NCBI GenBank assembly: GCA_958439725.1
Contig: CAUBWJ010000007.1
Coordinates: forward strand, 1 to 64,000
Source of the DNA: an uncultured Muribaculaceae bacterium
Lineage (GTDB): Bacteria > Bacteroidota > Bacteroidia > Bacteroidales > Muribaculaceae
Reading direction: 5' to 3'
DNA: 64,000 bases
Shown: positions 8,835-18,621 of the stretch, in pieces
Layout of the letters: each line of letters begins with the position of its first letter
Numbering within the stretch: the first letter of the stretch is position 1
Made by a program: the position numbers and the translations under genes
The notes under the pieces: model-generated
Told to the model about the DNA's origin: nothing
Databases searched by the model: none
What the model saw: the letters and a program-made list of their open reading frames with translations, nothing else

Positions 8835-10025
8835 TCAGAATATCACCTGGATACGTGCCTGCACCATGTTTACGTGACGGTCGGGAACCACGTCGCTGCC
8901 TTTCACGTTGGTGTAGCAGTAGCGCAGACGTGCTATAACGTATTTGTTCACATAGTAGTTGAACGTAAGCGAGGCGTCGTTGGAACGGCCGCCGAATATG
9001 CCTGCTTCTGAGCAGTTGGCGTCGGTGTAGTTGTAGCCTGCAACCAGTTCGAGGGTCTTGGGGGCCGGAGTGGCGAGGCCGGCATCGGCATGCGAATAGC
9101 CGTAGTCGCCGCCAATCAGAATGCCGCGGAGAAGACCGTAGACACCGCTTGCTTTATATGACTTGAGGTCGCCTTTACGAGCCACGTTCATATAATAGTA
9201 CTGTCCTTCGAGAGCCAGACGGTTCTTGGCCACGAGGAGCTCAGGTGTGAATTTGAAGACCGAAGAGGCATCCGTTACGTCGGCGCTGAGCATGGAGGTT
9301 TTGCACACGCGGGTGGGGAAGTTGGCGCCGAAATCGAAATAGCCCTGACTTACGGTGTACTGGCCGTCCTCTTCAGTGGCTTTGTGGAGAGCGCTCTGGA
9401 TCCAGCCGGAAACGCCTGCCTGGACTATGAGACCGGTGGAATGAAGCGGACGATACACCAGTCGTGTGAGGCCGCCGTAGCTTGCCTTGCCCTGCTGATT
9501 GGAGGGGGTGGTGAGCGAGGTGCCGTCCAGAATGGCGCTTACTCCGGCAAAGAATGCTTTGTGGTCATACACATACATGATACCGAGGTTACGGCCTGTG
9601 GCTTTGAAGAAGTCGTCGGAGGTCGGTGCTTCCATGGCGGGTTTCATCGAACTTGATGTGGCGGCGTTGAGGCCGAACTGATGCACGAAATAACCGCCGC
9701 GAAGAAGGTTGGAGCCGTTGAATTTATACTGGAGGTAGACATCTTTCATGCTGAGTTTGCCGAAACCGTAGCCTACGTCGATTTTGGCAGCCCAGTTGCC
9801 GTATGACATCTTGCCGCCGAAACGGATATCGGGCAGAGCCACACCTGCGTTAAGGCCGTCGCCGCCGGGAGTATATACAGCGCCGTCAAGCAGGATACGG
9901 CCGGCAGGAGTGATGGTGAGTTTATCCACCTTGATGGAAGGAATGCTGTCCAGAGCTGCGGAAGCCGAGGGCACTGCCATAGCCGCAAACAATGCGGCGC
10001 AAAGCAGGGAATGTGAACGTTTCAT
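8835..10025 (-). CDS. Outer membrane porin, phosphate-selective porin O/P-like
   Basis: The 396-residue protein has a signal peptide ending SASA. The mature part is a long series of amphipathic strands with the features of 16-strand porins of the OprO/OprP type: an early FGGKMSYGNWAAKIDVGYGFGKLSMKDVYLQYKF block, RGGYFVHQFGLNAATSS after it, and a terminal strand ending QVIF. Such porins carry anions, phosphate or polyphosphate in characterised members. Specificity here is inferred from family resemblance and from the convergent acid phosphatase gene. It could equally be a general porin. Confidence 0.75.
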   Translation of the reverse strand: MKRSHSLLCAALFAAMAVPSASAALDSIPSIKVDKLTITPAGRILLDGAVYTPGGDGLNAGVALPDIRFGGKMSYGNWAAKIDVGYGFGKLSMKDVYLQYKFNGSNLLRGGYFVHQFGLNAATSSSMKPAMEAPTSDDFFKATGRNLGIMYVYDHKAFFAGVSAILDGTSLTTPSNQQGKASYGGLTRLVYRPLHSTGLIVQAGVSGWIQSALHKATEEDGQYTVSQGYFDFGANFPTRVCKTSMLSADVTDASSVFKFTPELLVAKNRLALEGQYYYMNVARKGDLKSYKASGVYGLLRGILIGGDYGYSHADAGLATPAPKTLELVAGYNYTDANCSEAGIFGGRSNDASLTFNYYVNKYVIARLRYCYTNVKGSDVVPDRHVNMVQARIQVIF

Positions 10026-10222
10026 AATAAAACTAATTGGGTTATAGGTTGAATAACTTGAATTCCAGATTTATAAATTTCCCGCATCCAAATGGCAATG
10101 AAATGATAGGGATAAGGTCGGAGCGAGTGAGATTATTAAATTTTCAAAAATAAGACGGATGCAAAATTAATAAAAAAGAATATAGCGGTATGTTAAAAAG
10201 CGGAATATTCGGAAGTATTCTT

Positions 10223-10230
10223 TAATTTTG
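10223..10230 (+). promoter_or_regulatory. -7 promoter element for the DUF2130 gene
   Basis: TAATTTTG matches TAnnTTTG, 20 bp before the ATG at 10251. No convincing -33 TTTG was found. Confidence 0.5.
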
Positions 10231-10250
10231 TATACGTTCAATCAGTGATT

Positions 10251-11627
10251 ATGAAAGATATAAAGTGTCCGAAGTGCGGAACTGTGTTCCAGGTGGATGA
10301 CAATGACTATGCTGCGATAGCGGCGCAGGTGCGCGGCGAGGTTTTCAACGAAGAGCTCCAGCAGCGTATGAAGGAGGTGCGTGCCCGCTACGACGCGCGC
10401 CAAGAGTCAATAAGGCTCAACGCAGAGAAGGAATTCGACAGCCGTATGTCAAAGAAGGAACAGGAATTAGGACAGCTTCAGAACGAGATTACACGTCTGT
10501 CAGGCATCATTGCCGGTTACGAGGCCACGAAGAAAACCGAGCTTACCGAGCTTGAGAGCCGAAAGGACCGCGAGATATTCAATACCGCAGCCGAGAAGGA
10601 CCGGAAGATAGCCTCGCTTGAGACCGCTCTTGCCGGAAAAGACAGTGACCTGAAACTCGCCCTCTCCAAAGAACGCAACGAGGCCGCGCTTCAGGTGCAG
10701 AAAAAGGAGCAGGAGATAATGCGCCTGCAGGCCGATATAGAAGCCGGACGGCTCGCCGCGGAGAACCGCGAGAGCCAGATCAGGGAGCAGCACAAGCTGC
10801 AGCTTCAGGACAAGCAGGACGAGATAGACCGTCTGAAAGATTTCAAAATGCGTCTATCAACGAAAATGGTGGGCGAGACGCTCGAGCAGCATTGCTCCAT
10901 ACAGTTCGAGCAGGCAAGGAGCATGGGCCTCTATCCCGAGGCAAGCTTTGAGAAGGACAATACGGTGGTGGAGCACAGCAAGGGCGATTTCGTATTCCGC
11001 GACTATGTGGAGGGCCACGAGTATGTGTCGGTGATGTTCGAGATGAAAAACGAGATGGATTCTACTGCGGCCAAGCACCGCAATGACGACTTTCTTGACA
11101 AGCTTGACAAGGATCGCACGCGCAAGGGTTGCGAGTATGCCGTGCTCGTTTCTATGCTCGAGACCGGCAATGAGCTTTACGACACAGGTATCGTCGACAA
11201 GAGCTACCGTTATCCCAAGATGATTGTGATCCGTCCGCAATTTTTCCTTCCGGTGCTCCGGCTTATAACCGAAGCCGCTAAAAAGGGATATAAGGAACGT
11301 ATGGCCTTGGTTCAGGAGCTCGACGCCGCCCGCAGCCAGACCATGGACTTCGCACGCTTCGAAGAGAAGATAGACCGTTTCCGCACCGCGTTCAGCAATA
11401 ATGTGAAAGCCGCCCACAAGAAGTTCGAGGCTGCATGTGCCGGAATCGACAAGACCATCGAGGCTCTCGAGAAGCAGATAAAGACTCTGCGCGAGGTGAA
11501 GGCCAGTTTCGAGGCTTCGGAGCAGAAGCTGCTGAAGGCCAACGAGCAGGCTGAGGAAGACCTCACTGTAAAGAAACTGACCTACGGCATTCCTTCCATA
11601 CGCAAGAAAATAGAGGATGCCAAGTGA
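10251..11627 (+). CDS. DUF2130 domain protein (zinc-ribbon, coiled coil)
   Basis: The 458-residue cytoplasmic protein begins with IKCPKCGTVFQVDD, a CxxC zinc-ribbon half. A long charged coiled coil spans about residues 35-200. The conserved DUF2130 core follows (GETLEQHCSIQFEQARS, then FEMKNEMD and KHRNDDFLDKLDKDRTRKGCEYAVLVS), and a second coiled coil closes the protein. The core resembles restriction-nuclease-like folds with acidic and lysine residues, but no activity has been assigned to the family to my knowledge. I chose ATG at 10251 over GTG at 10245. It is monocistronic. Family certain, function unknown. Confidence 0.88.
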   Translation: MKDIKCPKCGTVFQVDDNDYAAIAAQVRGEVFNEELQQRMKEVRARYDARQESIRLNAEKEFDSRMSKKEQELGQLQNEITRLSGIIAGYEATKKTELTELESRKDREIFNTAAEKDRKIASLETALAGKDSDLKLALSKERNEAALQVQKKEQEIMRLQADIEAGRLAAENRESQIREQHKLQLQDKQDEIDRLKDFKMRLSTKMVGETLEQHCSIQFEQARSMGLYPEASFEKDNTVVEHSKGDFVFRDYVEGHEYVSVMFEMKNEMDSTAAKHRNDDFLDKLDKDRTRKGCEYAVLVSMLETGNELYDTGIVDKSYRYPKMIVIRPQFFLPVLRLITEAAKKGYKERMALVQELDAARSQTMDFARFEEKIDRFRTAFSNNVKAAHKKFEAACAGIDKTIEALEKQIKTLREVKASFEASEQKLLKANEQAEEDLTVKKLTYGIPSIRKKIEDAK

Positions 11628-11661
11628 CCTCCGGTAAGAGAGAAATATCGGATTGAATTCG

Positions 11662-11669
11662 TAATTTTG
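11662..11669 (+). promoter_or_regulatory. -7 promoter element for the AI-2E permease gene
   Basis: TAATTTTG matches TAnnTTTG. It supports starting the next gene at the ATG at 11736 rather than at the in-frame TTG at 11667, which overlaps the element. Confidence 0.5.
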
Positions 11670-11735
11670 CGGCATCAACTCAAATCAGCAGCCGTATCGC
11701 AATTTATTTCCGGCCCGGAGCCGGCTTTTACCCAA

Positions 11736-12893
11736 ATGACAGAACGCAGACCTTATACTTTCGACCGGGTGGTGCGACTTGTGATCACCATCGTCATTGT
11801 TCTCGCCGCAATCTGGCTTATCGACATTCTGAAGGATGTGCTGCTTCCTTTTCTTGTGGCGTGCCTGATTGCATATCTGTTTGAACCATTTGTGCAGTTC
11901 AACCGTCGTCTCCTGCATCTGAGCGGACGTGTGACGGCCATTTTCGTCACGCTTTTTGAAGCGGTTTTCTTTCTTTCGGCACTCGGTTATTTCATAATAC
12001 CGGTGATTGTTTCGGAAATCAACCAGATGGCCGATGTGCTCAGCGCCTATGCCTCATCAAAAATGACCCTGAGCGATGAAGGGATGCTTGCCGAGCTGCA
12101 TAATTATATTCGCAGCAAGATTGATTTCCACGGAATAGCCGAACTCCTCAAGTCGCAGCAGGTGATGGGGATGGTGGAGAATACGCTGTCTACCGTCTGG
12201 AGTGTCATTACCGGAAGCATTTCGGTGATAATAGGCCTGTTCAACTGGCTCATTGTCATTCTCTATGTGGTGTTCATAATGATAGATTACGAGCGCCTCG
12301 GCCGCGGATTCAGGCTGATGGTGCCTCCGAAAATGCGTGGCACCGCAGGGAAGATTGGCCGGGATATAAAGGACAGCATGAACCATTATTTCCGCGGACA
12401 GGCGCTCATAGCCCTGATTGTGGGAGTGCTTTTCAGCATCGGGTTCTCTATCATCGACCTTCCTATGGCCATTCTTCTGGGAATGTTTATCGGCGTGCTC
12501 AATCTTGTGCCTTATCTGCAGCTTATATCGCTGTTGCCCACCACGCTGCTCTGCATGGTCTATGCCATAGGAGGCGGCCAGGAGTTCTGGCCCATCTTCC
12601 TGGAGAGTATTGCGGTTTACTGCGTGGTGCAGGTGATACAGGACTTTTTCCTTACCCCTAAAATCATGGGTAAGGCCATGGGACTGAATCCGGCCATAAT
12701 TCTACTGTCGCTCTCGGTGTGGGGCACACTGCTCGGAATGGTGGGACTGATAATAGCCCTGCCGCTCACCACTCTGCTCCTGAGCTACTACAACACCTAC
12801 ATAATCCGCCGCGACGACACCCCTGACAATCCCGACGCGGGCGAGCGCGAAGCCGAAGAACTCGAAAGCGCCGAAACCCTTCCCTTCAACTGA
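11736..12893 (+). CDS. AI-2E family (PerM/YdiK-type) membrane permease
   Basis: The 385-residue polytopic protein has a hydrophobic pair of helices near the N-terminus (LVITIVIVLAAIWLIDILKDVLLPFLVACLIAYLFEPFV). The family signature follows: VVFIMIDYERL, then GQALIALIVGVLFSIGFSIIDLPMAILLGMFIGVLNLVPYLG-like, and PKIMGKAMGLNPAIILLSL. It ends in a charged tail (EREAEELESAE). Family members are putative exporters or ion antiporters; only a few are linked to autoinducer-2. The start at 11736 fits the family N-terminus. Family call is firm; substrate unknown. Confidence 0.9.
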   Translation: MTERRPYTFDRVVRLVITIVIVLAAIWLIDILKDVLLPFLVACLIAYLFEPFVQFNRRLLHLSGRVTAIFVTLFEAVFFLSALGYFIIPVIVSEINQMADVLSAYASSKMTLSDEGMLAELHNYIRSKIDFHGIAELLKSQQVMGMVENTLSTVWSVITGSISVIIGLFNWLIVILYVVFIMIDYERLGRGFRLMVPPKMRGTAGKIGRDIKDSMNHYFRGQALIALIVGVLFSIGFSIIDLPMAILLGMFIGVLNLVPYLQLISLLPTTLLCMVYAIGGGQEFWPIFLESIAVYCVVQVIQDFFLTPKIMGKAMGLNPAIILLSLSVWGTLLGMVGLIIALPLTTLLLSYYNTYIIRRDDTPDNPDAGEREAEELESAETLPFN

Positions 12894-12902
12894 CCGCAAT
12901 AA

Positions 12903-12947
12903 AAGCACGCATCCTGCAACAGCAAGCTGACTGCAAAATGCGTGCTT
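12903..12947. terminator. Hairpin between convergent genes
   Basis: AAGCACGCAT pairs with ATGCGTGCTT around a 25-nt loop. It lies between the AI-2E permease gene and the convergent LamG-hydrolase gene. T runs are weak, so termination is plausible but not strong. Confidence 0.45.
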
Positions 12948-12973
12948 CAGAGGGGGGTAAGGATTCCGATAGT

Positions 12974-15928
12974 TTACTCTATGAGGAACCACTGTGAGCC
13001 CTGAGGGGCAATGGTCACGGGTAATATCATCTCGTCACGGTCGGTGATGGCATACGTCTTTTTGTCGCCGTTGCCTGAGGTTACGGTTGCTTTTCCTTTC
13101 AGTCCCGTATAGTAGAGAGGCAGACGCATCTCTTTAGTAATCTCTCTGTCGGTGGGATTGAAAACGACCACCATTCCCCTGTGGGCGATAAACGGATTGA
13201 CATGCATTATGCAGTCGAGATTGCGGCCGGTGGGACGGCTCACATGGATAATATCGGAGGTGAGTATATCGCGGTAATCCTTAAACCAATTGATCCAGCG
13301 TGATACCATGTTTTTAGTCTCTGGTGTGTCATACAGTCGCTTGCCTCTTATTGTGAGGTGGCATCCGCTGGCCAGATACTGTATGAGCTGCTGTTCATAG
13401 CGGTCGATATTTTCGCACAGAGGCTCTAAGCCCACGCGTGGGTCGTTGCTGTAGAATCCTACCAACTGAAGCGTCATCCAGCCCATTGGGGGTATCTTGT
13501 GCCACGTCCCGTCGTAAATATACTGGCGTCCGAGCAGAAGCTGCTGTTGCGGAGTGAGGTTGGCGCTTGCCTCGCGATATCCCATGCCGGTGCTGTTCTG
13601 ACCGTTAAGGAAATACCAGTCGGGAATAGGCACGTACATTCCCCGGCGTTTGAGTTCGTGGATTATCCCCACTTGAGTCTGCCACTGACGCCACTGCGAG
13701 TCTTTCAGCCCGTCGTGATGTCTGTGGACGGTCGAGGCGCAGGGATCGCCGTGATAAGGGCCGTCCATGTTGTAGGTCATAAAGCCGGTTTTGTCAAAAA
13801 ATTCCCACATTCTGGGATAATAACGGTCTTTCCAGTCGCTTGCAATGCAGACACTCTGGCCGAAAAGGCTTCCGGGTTTGCCGCTTTCGGGATGGATGCA
13901 GTCAACATCTTTGCCGCGGCCGCGCGATGCGACCTGAAGCTCATAGCCACCCATCACAATGCCGCGTTCACGTGCATAGTCAGAGATGTTGCGCCAGTGC
14001 CGGACGTAGGCCGAATCGAGATTATCGTGGCTTATACCGGGCCAAGCCATGATATCGAGCTGTTCCAGGCCGAGTTCTGCTATCTGGTCGATAAATCCCT
14101 TCAGTTCGGTCTCATCGTGGGAAGTAATGCCGCCGCATATCAGCGACTCGGTAACCTGAGGCGCAAGCTTCTTATAAAAACGGCGGTGAGCCAACGATTT
14201 TCGCTCGGTGTCGTCACTGTCGTGAAGCAATTCGAATGTGATGTGGGATTTGAACGGACTGTCTTTGTCGACTTTTACACCGGGGCCCATAGGCAGGGTG
14301 CTTACAAGCAGATTGTGATGTGGAAAGCCAAGGAATTTGTCTTCGGCCTGATTGTGCGATGCCCAGGTGTTGTATTCGCTGTCCACACGCCATTTGGTTG
14401 TTGACGATCCCACATGGTAAGGTTTCGGTGTGCCGGCGTAGTGCATGAGGGCGCTGCCCTGCAGGTCGGCATTTACAAGCGCGAACGAAAAGTCGCTCTC
14501 CACATGTATGCGGTTTTTCTGATCCTGATTTACCGCAAGCACCTCCGACTCGAGTTCGTCAAGAACCACGCTTTTGACGCCATCGTTTATAACCTCGATC
14601 CATTTGGCTATAACCGGAAGACCCTGATAGATCTCATAGTTTACCTTTACTTTCACATCCTTCACATTAACCATATTGCCGGTAGGGGCGAAGGTCATCT
14701 CCATGCGCAGGCCCTTGGCCGGCCAATCGGTAGGAACAGCATTGTATTTTGCTGTCCATGGATAGCGCTCCAAGGGCAGTCCTGTCTCGATTTTTTCCAA
14801 AGTAAACGCATGTCCTGACGCCTCCATATCCTTATACCAGCTGTCCAGCAGATAGGAAAGCTCCGGCTGCCCTTTAAGGCCTCCTACCTCGTACCATACA
14901 CTGTCAATGCATACACGGGCCTCGGGCTTTATGGCGCGCAGGTATTCCGTCTCATTGCTACTGTTGTGGAATCCTACACAAGCTATGTTGTCGGCCAGAT
15001 AGAAAGTGCGGGACATGAGTCCGTTGTCAAGTTGGAGCATGGCTGTAAGTCCATCGGCCGACGGCTGCAGAAATACGTGGCACGAGTCATCTATCGGACT
15101 GATTAGCCAGTCGTTATTCTGACGGGCGGTAGGCAATGTGCTGACGGTCTTTATGCCCTTGATGTTTTTTTTCAGTCCGGAGATGAGTCGCTTACGGGCG
15201 GCCAGACGCTCCCTGTTGTCGGTTTTTATCTTTTTGTAGTCCAACAGAAAGTCCGCCTCGGGATTGAATTTATTATTGGCGAAAGTGCTCAAACGCACCT
15301 CATATATTTCTCCATAGAAAGAATCGGTCTTTTTGTCAGACAGAGCCAATGAGAAATTGTTTGCCAGAGAGTCGGTGAGATTAAATGTCTTCACCTTTTT
15401 GCCATTGAACCACGCCGATCCCTTGCCGTTTTCAATCACCATGGCCAGATGGGTCCATGCGTCTTTTGAGACTTCTCCCAACCTGACAATCTCCTTTCCT
15501 CCTGATATCAGAATCCATGAGTCGCCCGATTGCGCTATTGTGTAACCGTGCTTGCCATTGCCGTTGGCTACTACCACCTGTGTCTTGCCTTTCTCGCCTA
15601 CGGAACGGGGCTTTACCCACACTTCGAGCACCTGATTGCCGGAAGCATTTTTCAGGGGTCTGTCAAGAACGAAGCCATCTTCGTTTCCATTAAAAAGTAT
15701 GCTTCCCTCTCCTTTCATTTTCTTGTCGCCGGGAGCATCGGCATAGAAAACAGGGCGCCCCACGGCTTTAAGGACTTCAGAGCCTGCACACGGCTTGATT
15801 TCATCGGGCGCTGCGGCATAGGTGACGTTGCCCGCCTTGCCGAAATTATAGTGCGCAACCGGTTTTACATCGGCTCTTGCCGATATGATGATGCTTAGCA
15901 ACGATAATAGACATGTGATCCTGTACAT
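12974..15928 (-). CDS. LamG-domain glycosidase, clan GH-D-like (alpha-galactosidase-like)
   Basis: The 984-residue exported protein has a signal peptide ending SARA. Residues about 25-225 form a LamG/concanavalin-like domain (VAHYNFGKAGN, GSILFNGNEDGFVLDRPLKN, TQVVVANGNGKHGYTIA). A long beta-rich region follows. A TIM-barrel-like part near residues 590-850 has successive GITSHDETELKGFIDQIAELGLEQLDI, ERGIVMGGYELQ, and GFMTYNMDGPYHGD. The D in YNMDGPY sits like the nucleophile strand of GH27/GH36 enzymes, and LASGCHLTIRG near residue 875 resembles the barrel end. A beta-sandwich closes the protein. I do not recognise an exact CAZy family. It is the second gene after the beta-helix enzyme (67-bp gap), so both likely act on one glycan. 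Confidence 0.6.
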   Translation of the reverse strand: MYRITCLLSLLSIIISARADVKPVAHYNFGKAGNVTYAAAPDEIKPCAGSEVLKAVGRPVFYADAPGDKKMKGEGSILFNGNEDGFVLDRPLKNASGNQVLEVWVKPRSVGEKGKTQVVVANGNGKHGYTIAQSGDSWILISGGKEIVRLGEVSKDAWTHLAMVIENGKGSAWFNGKKVKTFNLTDSLANNFSLALSDKKTDSFYGEIYEVRLSTFANNKFNPEADFLLDYKKIKTDNRERLAARKRLISGLKKNIKGIKTVSTLPTARQNNDWLISPIDDSCHVFLQPSADGLTAMLQLDNGLMSRTFYLADNIACVGFHNSSNETEYLRAIKPEARVCIDSVWYEVGGLKGQPELSYLLDSWYKDMEASGHAFTLEKIETGLPLERYPWTAKYNAVPTDWPAKGLRMEMTFAPTGNMVNVKDVKVKVNYEIYQGLPVIAKWIEVINDGVKSVVLDELESEVLAVNQDQKNRIHVESDFSFALVNADLQGSALMHYAGTPKPYHVGSSTTKWRVDSEYNTWASHNQAEDKFLGFPHHNLLVSTLPMGPGVKVDKDSPFKSHITFELLHDSDDTERKSLAHRRFYKKLAPQVTESLICGGITSHDETELKGFIDQIAELGLEQLDIMAWPGISHDNLDSAYVRHWRNISDYARERGIVMGGYELQVASRGRGKDVDCIHPESGKPGSLFGQSVCIASDWKDRYYPRMWEFFDKTGFMTYNMDGPYHGDPCASTVHRHHDGLKDSQWRQWQTQVGIIHELKRRGMYVPIPDWYFLNGQNSTGMGYREASANLTPQQQLLLGRQYIYDGTWHKIPPMGWMTLQLVGFYSNDPRVGLEPLCENIDRYEQQLIQYLASGCHLTIRGKRLYDTPETKNMVSRWINWFKDYRDILTSDIIHVSRPTGRNLDCIMHVNPFIAHRGMVVVFNPTDREITKEMRLPLYYTGLKGKATVTSGNGDKKTYAITDRDEMILPVTIAPQGSQWFLIE

Positions 15929-15995
15929 TGGTTTACGATTGTTTATTCTGTTTTGTTGATTGGTTCCTGTTGATTATTGAGGTGATGGGACGGGG

Positions 15996-18290
15996 CTATT
16001 TTTTAGGCCAGACTTTCCACTCGTGGAGGCCCGGGCGGTTTATCTCAACCGGGCCGGGATACGGATTGGAGGGATTGCGGCTGGAGCCGAAGTAGTCCTT
16101 GTCGCAACTCAACGGGCTTCCGTCTGGGTTGGTGAAAGGTTGATTGGGCGTAATGGCTTTGCCAAGCATTTTTGTGGTGACTTTTTTTGTTTTGGAGCGA
16201 TTGTCCCATGCTAAAGGAACATTCATCACCAGATACCATCCGTCTTCCTTTTCAGTAAGCTTCACGTCCAAGCCTGTGTCGCCGTAAACCGAGGCACGCT
16301 TGTCGGCATCGTTAGGCCGGGCGCCGTCTGAGAATATGTTGCCAGAATATCTTATCGGGAGGCCCGGCTCGTCCCAATTGCGCAGGGACGCATCTTTCGT
16401 CAGAATGTTGTTATACCACTGAAGGTCACCGCCCGGATTCGGAACCTTACCGAGCGATGTGGTGCCGTGCGGTTCATAAAAATAAGTGAGCCTGCCGCCC
16501 GCACACCGGTCCTGGCCGCCGGATATGTTGCCGGTTATAAGATTGTGAACGTAGGCTATGCCTTGCGACATGGAGCTTCCGTTGCGTGAGAGCATGATGT
16601 TGTTGGCTACGAATACCGGGCCGTGGCACACCTCCACAAACAGATCCTCGCAGTGGTTGTTGTCATGAAGCAGATTGCCTGTAATCTGCATTCCCTGCGA
16701 ACCCCAGTCGAGCCACAGACCCCGGATGGTGCGATAGATATGATTGTCTTTAATCACGGCGTCATTGGCGAAATGCAGCTTTATACCGGCCATTTCGTCG
16801 CCCTCGAAGGTCTCGCCCATGCATATGTCGTGGATTTCGTTTCCTTCTATCACACTGAAAGCGCCACCGCTGCAACCCACAATACCGGCCTGGCCACACT
16901 CATAGATATGGTTGTTGCGCACTATATGGAATCCGGCTTCATTTTTGTCCCATGAGGCATTTTCGAAGTAATCAAGCAGCTGTTCGCGTGTCTGGCCTCC
17001 GCCGGCCTCGGGATACACCTGAGGCGGCAATTTCTGGTAATGATGGGCATGGCCGAATGTCGGACGGCCGAGAGAGATGCCGGAGCATCTGGAATTACGT
17101 ATTACGTTGTCTTCGATAATCCAGCCTTTGGCCCAGCGCGGGCCAATCAGTCCGGGCTGTTCGGCCGAGGGGGGCGCCCAGTTGGTTGCTGCGTTTTCGA
17201 GTGTGAAACCTCTCACGGTTATATAATTGATGCCTGTTCGGTCGGGGTAGAACACCTGAGGCCGCACGGATATCTCCACGTTTTCTTTATTCGGGTCAGT
17301 ACCGTCGGGGAATTGCGCCCAGATAATTGTTTTTCCATCAAGGTATCTGGCGGGAGCCTTGAGTTCGAATCTTATGTCGTGTCGCCCTGAAAGGCTGCGG
17401 TCCATTTTAAGCGGAAACACCTCGAATTTCTCCCAGTCTCCCGTATTTGTCACCATGGCGGATCCCAACAGTTCTTTTTTATCACCGTCAAGATACATTT
17501 CCACTATGCCGCCTTTGGCAAGAGTAGCTGCCTGAAACATCAGAGTGTCGGTACCGGCACCGAAGTCTACTCCGCTGAAGTGCATCACTGATTTATCTTT
17601 CAGATATCCGAACGGCCAGCGGTTTATTATGGCTATACACACCGCTTGGTCGCCTCCTTCCACCGTAGCGTGCATCGACGTCATCTTTTCCCCGCCCGAC
17701 GGACATATCCACTCAAAATTCATGAGCACGGGACCTCCGTTGCCGTCGGCCTCGGCATACCAGCGCGGACTGTCCTTAACGGGCTGCATGACGTCACCCA
17801 GCGAAAATGTCTCGCGAATGCGCTGTCCGTTAAGGTAGACACTTCCTGTGTGGTTAGCGCGGCCTTTGCCACGATACCAGCTGCCATATATCTGTTCGTC
17901 AAACGGATTTGATTCGCCGAAAAATGTATTTGGAAGAGTGGTTTTCCAGGTGTTGTCTTTTACCTTTACCCAGTTTTTGACGTGTTCAGAGCCGGTGATT
18001 GTGACCCTCTCACCAGGGGCTGCCCGGTAGAGTATGCGCGACTTGTCGGAATCTCCGCCTCTTGGCGGCACCACGCGCTCGCGGTAGATGCCTTCATGTA
18101 CCGTGATGGTATCGCCGGGATAGGCCTTAATGGCTGCGGCGTTGATTGTTTTTAACGGGGATGTGATGGTTCCGCTGTTGGTGTCGCTTCCGCTGGTTGT
18201 CACATGATATTCTTTTGCGCAGACAGAGGCTGCCGACAATGCCATACCGGCAATATACAGCATTGGGCGTTTTGAAATTCTCTTTTTCAT
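15996..18290 (-). CDS. Right-handed beta-helix glycan-active enzyme with inserted CBM6-like domain (GH141-like)
   Basis: The 764-residue exported protein begins with the beta-helix opener EYHVTTSGSDTNSGTITSPLKTINAA after its signal peptide. An inserted sandwich domain follows (about residues 210-320), with FSGVDFGAGTDTLMFQAATL, GGIVEMYLDG, TGDWEKFEVFPL and GRHDIRFELKA in CBM6 order. The helix resumes as YITVRGFTLENAATNW and ends with rungs such as HIVRNNHIYECGQAGIVG and MAGIKLHFANDAVIKDNHIYRTI. This layout resembles GH141-type enzymes (fucosidase/xylanase activities) but lyases share the fold. The upstream Met at 18329 is possible; I prefer MKKRISKRP as a signal-peptide start. Same operon as the LamG hydrolase. 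Confidence 0.65.
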   Translation of the reverse strand: MKKRISKRPMLYIAGMALSAASVCAKEYHVTTSGSDTNSGTITSPLKTINAAAIKAYPGDTITVHEGIYRERVVPPRGGDSDKSRILYRAAPGERVTITGSEHVKNWVKVKDNTWKTTLPNTFFGESNPFDEQIYGSWYRGKGRANHTGSVYLNGQRIRETFSLGDVMQPVKDSPRWYAEADGNGGPVLMNFEWICPSGGEKMTSMHATVEGGDQAVCIAIINRWPFGYLKDKSVMHFSGVDFGAGTDTLMFQAATLAKGGIVEMYLDGDKKELLGSAMVTNTGDWEKFEVFPLKMDRSLSGRHDIRFELKAPARYLDGKTIIWAQFPDGTDPNKENVEISVRPQVFYPDRTGINYITVRGFTLENAATNWAPPSAEQPGLIGPRWAKGWIIEDNVIRNSRCSGISLGRPTFGHAHHYQKLPPQVYPEAGGGQTREQLLDYFENASWDKNEAGFHIVRNNHIYECGQAGIVGCSGGAFSVIEGNEIHDICMGETFEGDEMAGIKLHFANDAVIKDNHIYRTIRGLWLDWGSQGMQITGNLLHDNNHCEDLFVEVCHGPVFVANNIMLSRNGSSMSQGIAYVHNLITGNISGGQDRCAGGRLTYFYEPHGTTSLGKVPNPGGDLQWYNNILTKDASLRNWDEPGLPIRYSGNIFSDGARPNDADKRASVYGDTGLDVKLTEKEDGWYLVMNVPLAWDNRSKTKKVTTKMLGKAITPNQPFTNPDGSPLSCDKDYFGSSRNPSNPYPGPVEINRPGLHEWKVWPKK

Positions 18291-18543
18291 TGAACGAAAC
18301 GGGATCGCTATTGTCTTGTTAGTTTTCACGGATAAATACTACATGGATAATTACAGAATGTGTTGCGGTTTAGGATACTCATAATGTCTGATTTCATGGT
18401 ATTGCTGAGTATCCTGAACAATTATGCGAATTTAACAATAACCCTTTGACGTTACAGTGGATAATTTAACGATTGAATTGCATTATCGTATTAAAGCAAT
18501 ATGGAATAGCGTATATGCACTCCGCGGGTGGCTTTAAACTAAA

Positions 18544-18577
18544 ACAACCGGTTGTGCATTCGCACACAACCGGTTGT
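18544..18577 (-). terminator. Terminator of the N-glycanase gene
   Basis: ACAACCGGTTGTG pairs with CACAACCGGTTGT around an 8-nt loop. On the minus strand it is followed by a T-rich run (TTTTAGTTT). It lies about 45 bp past the N-glycanase stop and separates it from the beta-helix gene. Confidence 0.75.
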
Positions 18578-18621
18578 TGTCAGGATAAATATCTTGTCAG
18601 GGCGGTTCAGCCCTATAAGTA

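Noticed and set aside
13499..14404. 301-residue frame antisense to the LamG hydrolase gene
   Set aside because: No recognisable domain; the sense protein is continuous with signal peptide and conserved motifs.
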